Positions 51,645 to 64,000 of a stretch of DNA of 64,000 nucleotides are shown here, piece by piece. This stretch comes from Bordetella holmesii ATCC 51541 (GTDB taxonomy: Bacteria; Pseudomonadota; Gammaproteobacteria; Burkholderiales; Burkholderiaceae_B), in contig CP007494.1 in assembly GCA_000612485.1 (NCBI GenBank), forward strand, positions 868,001-932,000. Reading direction: 5' to 3'. A model generated the notes under the pieces. The model did no database searches, was not told the DNA's origin, and saw only the letters and a program-made list of their open reading frames with translations. The translations under genes were made by a program, and so were the position numbers. The number at the start of each line of letters is the position of its first letter. Position 1 is the first letter of the stretch.

Positions 51645-52421
51645 GCTTTCCTCCGTTTCCAAGAGTTTTGGCGGCCTGCACGTGCTGCACGATGTGAACC
51701 TGACGGTGCCGCAAGGCAGTATCTACGGTCTGATCGGCCCCAATGGCGCCGGCAAGACCACGGTGTTCAATCTCATCACCGGTCTGCTGCCGCCCAGCGG
51801 CGGCAATATCCGCTTCAATGGCGAAAGCCTGCTCAAGCGCCCGCCGCACAAAATCACCCGTATGGGCATTGCGCGCACGTTCCAGAACATCCGCCTGTTC
51901 AAGGAGATGACGCTGCTGGAGAACGTGGTGGTGGGCGCCTACCGCCACATGAATTACGGCCTGCCCGGGCTCCTGCTCAGCCTGCCGGCTTTCCGCCAGG
52001 CCGAGCGGCGCGCCCGCGAGCGCGCCCATGAACTGCTGACCTGGATGCGCCTGGACCACAAGGCCAACGACATCGCGGACAATCTCTCCTACGGCGAACA
52101 GCGCCGGCTGGAGCTGGCGCGCGCGTTGGCCACCGAACCCAAGCTGCTGCTGCTCGATGAGCCGGTGGCGGGCATGAACACCGGCGAACGCGCCGAACTC
52201 ATGCGCGAAATCCTCGCCATCCGCGACCGCGGCTACACCATCCTCATGATCGAACACGACATGCGCTTCGTGATGGGGCTGTGCGAGAACATCGCGGTGC
52301 TCAACTTCGGCAAGATCATTGCCTGCGGCGGTCCGGAAGAGATCCGCAACAATGAGCAGGTCATCGAAGCCTATCTGGGCCGCGAAGACGACGAAGACAC
52401 CGAACAGGCGGAGGCCGTGCA

Positions 52422-52425
<4 letters not shown>
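51637..52425 (+). CDS. livG: Branched-chain amino-acid ABC ATPase LivG
   Basis: A 262-residue ATPase with Walker [29 protein letters not shown], signature LSYGEQRRLELARAL, Walker B LLLDEPVAGMN and IEHDMRFVM. It gives the intact model against which the broken livG-like gene at 27773-28538 can be read. Overlaps livM by eight and livF by four bases. Confidence 0.93.
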
Positions 52426-53132
<707 letters not shown>

Positions 53133-53153
53133 CGCGCCCGCCGCTCCAACCTG

Positions 53154-53180
53154 AATGCCTGCGACTCGCAGGCATTTTTT
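53154..53180 (+). terminator. Rho-independent terminator of the liv operon
   Basis: A 10-base-pair stem AATGCCTGCG/CGCAGGCATT with loop ACT is followed by a T run ending at 53180, 22 bases after the livF stop codon. Confidence 0.92.
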
Positions 53181-53204
53181 CGCCTTGCGCAGCCCCGGAG
53201 GGAC

Positions 53205-54773
53205 TCAAGCGGGCGCCGGCAGACGCTGGCGCAATGCCTCGATCAGCACCGGCCAGCCCTGCTGTGTGCTGCGCCACAGCTCGACCGAACCGTACCAGGG
53301 GGTATCGGCGCGCTGCAACTGCCAGCGCCAATCCGGCATGGCGGGCAACAGAATCCAGGTAGGCAACCCCATGGAGCCGGCCAGATGCGCGGCCGCGGTA
53401 TCCACACTGATGACGCGATCGAGGTTGGCCATCAAGGCGGCCGTGTCGCTGACATCGTCCAGCGCCGGCACATACAGCCGTCCCGCGCTGCCCTGGCCGC
53501 GCCAGGCGTCGATGGCCTGCCGGTCCGACTCCCGCACGTCTTTCTGCACGCACACGAAGTCGCAGGCGACATCGAGCAGCGCGGCCAGCTGCGAGAACGG
53601 AATCGAGCGGTTGCGGTCATCCGGATGCGCTGCATTGCCGGACCACGACAGCCCGATACGCGGTCGCCTTGGGCCGTCGAACACGCCGTCCAGACGAGCC
53701 GCCCAGGCTGCCGTGCGCGACGATTCGGCCTGCATGGGGCGTGCCAGCGGCCAGGGCTCGGCACGCTGGGAAGCCAGCGCCAGCGGCAGACTCAACAGCG
53801 GCACGTGGTGGTCATGGGGCGGCAGGACATCGCCCACCGCCAGTACGGTCACCTCGGGAAGATTCGCCTGCAGCAATGCCTGCAAGGCGGGCTGCACCTG
53901 CAGCACGACGCGCGCGGCCTGCGCGGCCACGCTCGGCACATAGCGGCTGAACTGTAGCGTATCGCCCAAGCCCTGCTCGGCGTGCACCAGCAGCGTCTTG
54001 CCGGCCAGCGACGGCTCGCCCAGCCAGGGTGCGCCCTCGAAGGGCATGGTTTGCACACCATCGCGCCAGCGCCATTCGTAATCGCGCCAGCCGTGGGCAT
54101 AGCGCCCTGCCAGCAGATTGGTCTGCGCGCGGTTGTTGCGCGCCCCGGCGTTGTCGGGGTCGATGGCCAGCGCCTGTTTGAAATGCCGCAGCGCATCCTG
54201 CAGACGCAATTCGTCACGGGCCAGCACGCCCAGATTGGTGTGGGCGTCTACCAGACGCGCATCGAACCGCAGCGCGGTTTCGTAGGCCTGTCGCTCTCCG
54301 GCACGGCGTCCGAGCGCGCTGAGCGCCACGCCACGCAGATAATGCAATGCGGCCGACTGCGGCGCCAAGGCCAACGTACCATCGATCAGCACAAGGGCTT
54401 GATCGGCCCGCCCCAGTTGCTGCATCACGGCGATGATCTGGCCCAGCAGGGCAACATCGTTGCCCAACAACCGGTACGCCGCCCGAAAATGGCCCAGTGC
54501 GGCCTCCAGGCGCGCGGCCTTGCGATTGACCGAGCCGGCATCGCGCAACAAGGCTACGTCGGCCGGACGCAGACGCACCGCGGCGTCGAAGCGATCCGCT
54601 GCCTCGGCCAGACGGCCCAGGCGGGCGAGTGCATAGCCGGCGGCACTGAGCAGGCTGGCGTCATCCGGCGCCCGTTGCAAGGCTGCCGACAGAAGGTCAG
54701 CGGCCTGCGCATAATCGCCGGAAGAAAACGCCTGCGAGGCGCGCTGGTGCAGATCGGAGGTCGAGTCAGTCAT
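53205..54773 (-). CDS. TPR protein with glycosyltransferase-like C-terminal domain
   Basis: A 522-residue protein. About residues 1-230 are six or seven tetratricopeptide repeats (for example LGRLAEAADRFDAAVRLRP, LQDALRHFKQALAIDPDNA). After a linker (WRDYEWRW) comes a domain resembling family-9/heptosyltransferase-like transferases: TLLVHAEQGLGDTLQFSRYVP, RIGLSWSGNAAHPDDRNRSI and the late DRVISVDTAAAHLAGSMGLPTW block. Such proteins are common in proteobacteria, often near surface-glycan or flagellar modification genes, but their acceptors are mostly unknown. No signal peptide. Convergent with the liv operon. Confidence 0.85.
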   Translation of the reverse strand: MTDSTSDLHQRASQAFSSGDYAQAADLLSAALQRAPDDASLLSAAGYALARLGRLAEAADRFDAAVRLRPADVALLRDAGSVNRKAARLEAALGHFRAAYRLLGNDVALLGQIIAVMQQLGRADQALVLIDGTLALAPQSAALHYLRGVALSALGRRAGERQAYETALRFDARLVDAHTNLGVLARDELRLQDALRHFKQALAIDPDNAGARNNRAQTNLLAGRYAHGWRDYEWRWRDGVQTMPFEGAPWLGEPSLAGKTLLVHAEQGLGDTLQFSRYVPSVAAQAARVVLQVQPALQALLQANLPEVTVLAVGDVLPPHDHHVPLLSLPLALASQRAEPWPLARPMQAESSRTAAWAARLDGVFDGPRRPRIGLSWSGNAAHPDDRNRSIPFSQLAALLDVACDFVCVQKDVRESDRQAIDAWRGQGSAGRLYVPALDDVSDTAALMANLDRVISVDTAAAHLAGSMGLPTWILLPAMPDWRWQLQRADTPWYGSVELWRSTQQGWPVLIEALRQRLPAPA

Positions 54774-54865
54774 GCTTCGGTCAGAGTCCGGGCAGGGCCT
54801 GTCGCAGGCCGCAAGAGAAAGGGAGGCTGATTCTATCGCCCCTTAAGCCGGCCCGGTTGGCGCGA

Positions 54866-55648
54866 TCAGCTCAGTTGCTGCTCGACCACCATATCCAACA
54901 CGTAGACCGTGGCCGATGCATCGGCCGGCGGATTCTTGCGCTCATAGCGTTTGACGCGCAGCACCGTACGCACGCCGTCGTGGTGCTGATAGCCTTCGAT
55001 GGTCTGATAGAGCGGGTGCCAGTCCTCTTGCGCAGGCAATGCGACACCGGATTCGCTGTAACGGCGCTCACGCACCTGCAGGCAGCGCTGGCCCGGCATC
55101 ATGGGATGGTTGCAGGCAACGGTCGCGGCAGCCACTTCCAGAAACACCGTTTCACCCGGCCCGCCATAGCGCGTCTCGGCGGTCGGCTCGCCGGCAAAGC
55201 GGAGCACACTACCGTCAGGGGCGGTCAGCGTCAGCTCGGGCGCGGCGGCATCGCCGGACCGGCGCAGGCGCATGTCGCCCTTGAGCACGCCTGCAACGTC
55301 GGCATCCAGACGCATCAGGGCCGGCTCGCAGGCTTTCATGGTGCCTGCCAGATGCGCGACGCTGAGCACACCGGCGGCAAGCCGGTAGCCGCCGAACTGG
55401 GTATTGCAGCCGCCCTGGATGCTCAGCGCATCCTGCGTAAACGACAGTCGCAGCCCCCGCTCGACGCCCGTGCGCAGGATGGGCTGGCCCTTGGCATCGG
55501 TCGCGCCGTTCAGGCGCCAGGTGTAGGCGGTCAGGGGCAGCGAGGCCGTGTCAGCGGTCATGGACGTGGATCCTTCGCCAGGAGCGGAGGCGGGCGCGCA
55601 TGCTGCCAGCACGGCGGCAAGCACGGGGGCCAGAAGCAGATGTTTCAT
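54866..55648 (-). CDS. META-domain lipoprotein
   Basis: A 260-residue protein with a lipoprotein signal (LAAVLAAC lipobox, cysteine about residue 17). A META/HslJ-like domain (AYTWRLNGATDAKGQP, LSIQGGCNTQFGGYRL, LAGTMKACEP) occupies about residues 38-150. A C-terminal DUF4377-like part (CLQVRERRY, WHPLYQTIEGYQHHDGVRTVLRV) follows. ATG 55648 is preferred to 55654 because it gives proper spacing to the AGAGG site. HslJ-type proteins are linked to stress and novobiocin resistance in Escherichia coli; the role here is unknown. Confidence 0.85.
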   Translation of the reverse strand: MKHLLLAPVLAAVLAACAPASAPGEGSTSMTADTASLPLTAYTWRLNGATDAKGQPILRTGVERGLRLSFTQDALSIQGGCNTQFGGYRLAAGVLSVAHLAGTMKACEPALMRLDADVAGVLKGDMRLRRSGDAAAPELTLTAPDGSVLRFAGEPTAETRYGGPGETVFLEVAAATVACNHPMMPGQRCLQVRERRYSESGVALPAQEDWHPLYQTIEGYQHHDGVRTVLRVKRYERKNPPADASATVYVLDMVVEQQLS

Positions 55649-55797
55649 CGACATACCTCTTGGATGAGAGCACCCATTCTACGGAGCGCCCCTGGCGCTG
55701 TCTGTCGGGAGCTTTACAGAATCTAAACCCGCCCCACCCGCCCCCGGGGCAGTTTTACACACGGACACGCTTGTCCGCGCTTGAGCCCCCAAAGCAA

Positions 55798-55817
55798 AAG
55801 CCCCCTTGCGGGGGCTT
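55798..55817 (-). terminator. Terminator of the 42-residue basic protein gene
   Basis: AAGCCCCC and GGGGGCTT arms with loop TTGC form an 8-base-pair stem. On the minus strand it is followed by TTTGCTTT, 37 bases after the small gene's stop codon. This supports that gene being transcribed as its own unit. Confidence 0.85.
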
Positions 55818-55853
55818 CTGACTGCGGGCTCCACCAAGGAAGCAGCAAGCGGC

Positions 55854-55982
55854 TTAGACGCGCTTGATCTTTTCCAGCATCTTGAAAACGCCCTTCGGAG
55901 CGTTGACGAAAAGACGCTTGAACGATTTGCCCAGGCAACGGCGTTCGAGGGTGTTGCGACGTACGCGCTTGCGTTCAGCCAT
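55854..55982 (-). CDS. Small, very basic protein of unknown function (42 residues)
   Basis: A 42-codon frame from ATG 55982 to TAA 55854, starting MAERKRVRRNTLERRCLGKS and ending KMLEKIKRV. It has about 15 Lys/Arg against 3 Glu, net charge near +12, one cysteine, and a likely amphipathic C-terminal helix. A GGAG site stands 9-10 bases before the start, and a good terminator follows the stop, so I consider it a real gene. It is not one of the small ribosomal proteins I can recognise (not L34, L36 or S21). A nucleic-acid- or ribosome-associated role would suit the composition, but that is only inference. It is divergent from uvrA. Confidence 0.7.
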   Translation of the reverse strand: MAERKRVRRNTLERRCLGKSFKRLFVNAPKGVFKMLEKIKRV

Positions 55983-56354
55983 GATGAATTACTCCGTTAA
56001 AGGATTCGTAGGGTTCGAGCCGCCCCGCAAGCTGCGCGTGGCGAAAATTCGGGTAACTCGGGATTCTAGCCCGAAACGGGGGCAAGCGACAAACCTGCGC
56101 TTGTCAATCCGCCCCTATTAACGCCCTTATCCCGCCGCAGCGGCAGATGTCGCCCGTGCCGGCGGTCGTCCTCGGCGTGTGCCGGATTTGCGATCCGGCC
56201 ATAAATTTGTTGTACTGTTTATTCATCCAGTTTTGCCAGCGCCCCCGCACCGGCCCGCCCATAATGTGGGCAGACCCTTGTGCCCCAATTGTGCTGGCCA
56301 GTCCGGCGACCCGCGCTCGGACTGGCCCACCCTCACCGGCTACGATTACGCCTC
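55983..56354. other. 372-base divergent region between the small basic gene and uvrA
   Basis: No further gene is seen. The stretch from 55983 to about 56060 carries the ribosome site and probable promoter of the minus-strand small gene. The plus-strand half carries a LexA-like box at 56215-56230, annotated separately, and GC-rich untranslated leader to the uvrA start. Confidence 0.5.
56215..56230 (+). promoter_or_regulatory. Candidate LexA (SOS) box upstream of uvrA
   Basis: CTGTTTATTCATCCAG fits the CTGT-N8-ACAG form of proteobacterial LexA sites with one mismatch (CCAG for ACAG) and an AT-rich centre, 125 bases upstream of the uvrA start codon. It suggests DNA-damage control of this repair gene. 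Confidence 0.6.
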
Positions 56355-62117
<5,763 letters not shown>

Positions 62118-62123
62118 AGAAAT

Positions 62124-63254
62124 ATGGATTGCTGGTTCGAAGACCGCCTGGCCGGGCGGTCGCGCCGCCTGTCGGGGCAGGTCGCGCGTATCCAGGCCGC
62201 ACAGCCGCAAGAGCTGCCGGCTGCCTGGGCGGCCATCGAGGCCGCGCGCCGCGCCGGGCATTGGGTGGCGCTGCTGCTGGATTACGAATTAGGCGAGTGG
62301 CTGCTGCCGCAATCGCTGCGCGCTCCCGCTGACGGGCCCAACCCGCCTGCTCGCACCGACCTGCCACCCCGCCTGACCGCACTGGTGTTCGAGCACGCCG
62401 AGCTCACCGGACCATGGACGGGCGAGACCGGCGCGCGCGTGGCCGCCGTGCGGCCGCGGCAGTCGCGCGCCGACTATATCGACCGCATCGAACGCATTCG
62501 CGCCGGCATTGCGCAGGGCGAGTTCTATCAGGTCAATTACACCCAGCCCCTGGACGTTCGCATCGAGGGCGATCCGGCCGCGCTGTATCGCGACATCGCC
62601 CAGCGTCATCCCGTGGCCCACGCCGCGTACATCCGCGATGGCCGCCGCACGGTGCTGTCCTTCTCGCCCGAGCTTTTTGTCGCCCGCCAGGCAGAGCGCC
62701 TCGTCACGCGCCCCATGAAAGGCACGGCGCCACGCTCGGCCGACCCCGACGAAGATCGGCGCCTGGGCCAGCGCCTGCTTGCCAGCGAGAAGGACCGCGC
62801 CGAAAACCTGATGATCGTCGATCTGCTGCGCAATGACTTGGGCCGCCTGGCGCAAACCGGCTCGGTGAGCGTGGATGCCCTGTTCTCCCTCGAGCGCTAC
62901 CCCACCGTCTGGACCCTGACCTCGACGGTCAGCGCCCATGTGCCGGATGCCAGCCTGGCCGAGGTCCTCTGCGCGCTGTTTCCCTGCGGCTCGATCACCG
63001 GCGCCCCGAAGATCTCGGCCATGCGCCGCATCCGCCAGTTGGAGGTCGCCCCGCGCGGGCTGTACTGCGGCAGCGTGGGCTGGCTGGCGCCGGACGGGGA
63101 CTTTTCACTCAACGTCGCCATCCGCACATTGGTGCTCGATGACCAGGGGCAAGGGGTCTACAGCACGGGGGGCGGGATTGTGCATGACTCGGACCCCGAG
63201 TTAGAGTGGCAGGAATGCCAATGGAAGGCCCGCATCCTGGGCCGGCCTCACTAG
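62124..63254 (+). CDS. pabB: Aminodeoxychorismate synthase component I
   Basis: A 376-residue chorismate-binding enzyme of p-aminobenzoate (folate) synthesis, aminating chorismate with ammonia from a glutaminase partner. Family motifs are GEFYQVNYTQPLDV, SFSPELFVAR, the catalytic-lysine motif PMKGTAPR (PIKGT in most relatives), ENLMIVDLLRNDLGR, PCGSITGAPKISAM and YCGSVGWLAPDGDFSLNVAIRT. It is shorter than some PabB forms because the N-terminal domain is reduced. It starts six bases after uvrA and ends seven bases before pabC, suggesting one operon. Confidence 0.92.
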   Translation: MDCWFEDRLAGRSRRLSGQVARIQAAQPQELPAAWAAIEAARRAGHWVALLLDYELGEWLLPQSLRAPADGPNPPARTDLPPRLTALVFEHAELTGPWTGETGARVAAVRPRQSRADYIDRIERIRAGIAQGEFYQVNYTQPLDVRIEGDPAALYRDIAQRHPVAHAAYIRDGRRTVLSFSPELFVARQAERLVTRPMKGTAPRSADPDEDRRLGQRLLASEKDRAENLMIVDLLRNDLGRLAQTGSVSVDALFSLERYPTVWTLTSTVSAHVPDASLAEVLCALFPCGSITGAPKISAMRRIRQLEVAPRGLYCGSVGWLAPDGDFSLNVAIRTLVLDDQGQGVYSTGGGIVHDSDPELEWQECQWKARILGRPH

Positions 63255-63261
63255 GATAGCC

Positions 63262-63894
63262 ATGGCCCCCGAGCTCATCGAAACCCTACTCGTGACCGCC
63301 GACCGCAGCCTGCCGCTGCTGGGCCGGCACCTGACCCGACTGGCCGCTGCCGCCCAGGCCCTGGGCTATCACTGCGACCAGGCCGCCATCGAACGCGACC
63401 TCCTGACGGCAGCGCATGCGCCGGCCGGCCTGGAACCCTACCGCATGCGTCTGCTGCTCGAACGTAGCGGCCATTACGACATCCAGACCGCGCCGCTGCC
63501 CCCCTTGCCGCTGGTCCAGGAGATCCTGCTGGCGCCCGAACCGCTGGACTCGCGCGAGCCGTTGCTGCGCTACAAAACCACCTTCCGCCCGTGGTATGCC
63601 AAGGCGGCCGACTGGCTGCCGGCGCACCCGCAGATCTTCGACATGGTGTTTCTCAACGAAAAAGGCCAGCTCTGCGAGGGCAGCCGCAGCAATCTCTATC
63701 TGCAGCTCCAGGGCCAGTGGTATACGCCGCCGGTCGAGTGCGGCCTGCTGCCCGGGGTGCAACGGGCCGAACTGCTCGAAACCGGCCAGGTTCGCGAACG
63801 CGTGCTCGACGTCGATGATCTGCGTCGCGCCGACGGGCTGCGTCTGTCCAACGCCCTGCGCGGCTGGATAGATGTCACCCTGCACGACTACTGA
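63262..63894 (+). CDS. pabC: Class IV aminotransferase, probable aminodeoxychorismate lyase
   Basis: A 210-residue PLP fold type IV protein. The start LIETLLVTADRSLPLLGRHLTRL, the PLP lysine in LLRYKTTFR, NEKGQLCEGSRSNLYLQ and CGLLPGVQRAELLE are typical of the PabC group. It would release pyruvate from aminodeoxychorismate to give p-aminobenzoate. The immediate position after pabB supports this over a branched-chain aminotransferase. It is shorter than Escherichia coli PabC (269 residues), as seen for PabC domains paired with PabB. Confidence 0.82.
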   Translation: MAPELIETLLVTADRSLPLLGRHLTRLAAAAQALGYHCDQAAIERDLLTAAHAPAGLEPYRMRLLLERSGHYDIQTAPLPPLPLVQEILLAPEPLDSREPLLRYKTTFRPWYAKAADWLPAHPQIFDMVFLNEKGQLCEGSRSNLYLQLQGQWYTPPVECGLLPGVQRAELLETGQVRERVLDVDDLRRADGLRLSNALRGWIDVTLHDY

Positions 63895-63908
63895 GCACCG
63901 CCAGCGCC

Positions 63909-64000
63909 TCAGCCGCCTGTAGCGGGCGCGGCCAAAATGGCCTGAACGGCCTCGTTGGCCGCCGCCATCCCCATGGCGGCCGTCACCATGACGACCGAGC
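63909..64000 (-). CDS. C-terminal end of a probable tRNA threonylcarbamoyladenosine dehydratase (TcdA/CsdL)
   Basis: The last 30 or so codons of a minus-strand gene cut by the right edge. The end reads SVVMVTAAMGMAAANEAV and stops at TGA 63909-63911. The SxxMVTAxxGMxAA pattern is the usual C terminus of TcdA, an E1-like ATP-dependent enzyme that cyclises t6A37 in tRNA. Only the tail is visible, so the name is tentative. Convergent with pabC. Confidence 0.45.
   Translation of the reverse strand, partial: SVVMVTAAMGMAAANEAVQAILAAPATGG

Overview
The window reads as a chromosomal segment of a high-GC betaproteobacterium of the Alcaligenaceae, most like Bordetella or Achromobacter. The reasons are gene content: five Bug-family (Bordetella uptake gene) periplasmic receptors, two FecI/FecR/TonB-receptor type iron systems, many LysR regulators next to CoA-transferase, enolase-superfamily and SDR genes, a double-length UvrA, and a MetY next to a branched-chain amino-acid transporter. 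No rRNA, tRNA, insertion sequence, phage gene or CRISPR array was seen.

Layout. 0-2.7 kb: tail of a FecR-like gene and an intact STN-type TonB siderophore receptor. 2.8-9.8 kb: a MipA porin-like protein, an alpha/beta hydrolase, and a divergent sulfonate locus (SsuD-like monooxygenase on the minus strand; binding protein, permease and a truncated ATPase on the plus strand). A DsrE-like protein, an HD hydrolase and a broken ABC ATPase follow. 9.8-13.6 kb: a minus-strand operon of enoyl-CoA hydratase, CaiB CoA-transferase, LysR and Bug receptor. 13.7-17.8 kb: a Fur-controlled fecI-fecR operon with a frameshifted TonB receptor. 17.8-25.8 kb: a Bug receptor, then a plus-strand operon of amidohydrolase, sulfonate-type binding protein, two different permeases, ATPase and flavin monooxygenase, with a convergent molbindin. 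25.9-36.5 kb: a nine-gene minus-strand operon, iorA-iorB-livJ-hydroxyacid dehydrogenase-livHMGF-enolase superfamily, divergent from a LysR gene. 37.4-46.1 kb: further LysR/enolase/Bug, XRE-cupin/GNAT, Fur-boxed DUF4198, and LysR-cupin-Bug-SDR genes. 46.3-64 kb: metY, a complete livJHMGF operon, a TPR glycosyltransferase-like protein, a META lipoprotein, a 42-residue basic protein, tandem uvrA, pabB, pabC, and the tail of a probable tcdA.

The strongest feature is gene decay that is unevenly spread. Between about 7.6 and 44.6 kb, roughly a dozen accessory catabolic, transport and regulatory genes are broken. Lesions include one-base changes in short homopolymers, in-frame stops, in-frame deletions and one larger deletion junction. 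From 44.6 to 64 kb nothing appears broken, including the 5.8-kb uvrA. This suggests an organism losing nutritional versatility, for example a host-adapted lineage, although homopolymer miscalls must be excluded for the single-base cases. All gene calls come from reading translations and motifs; no database search was possible.
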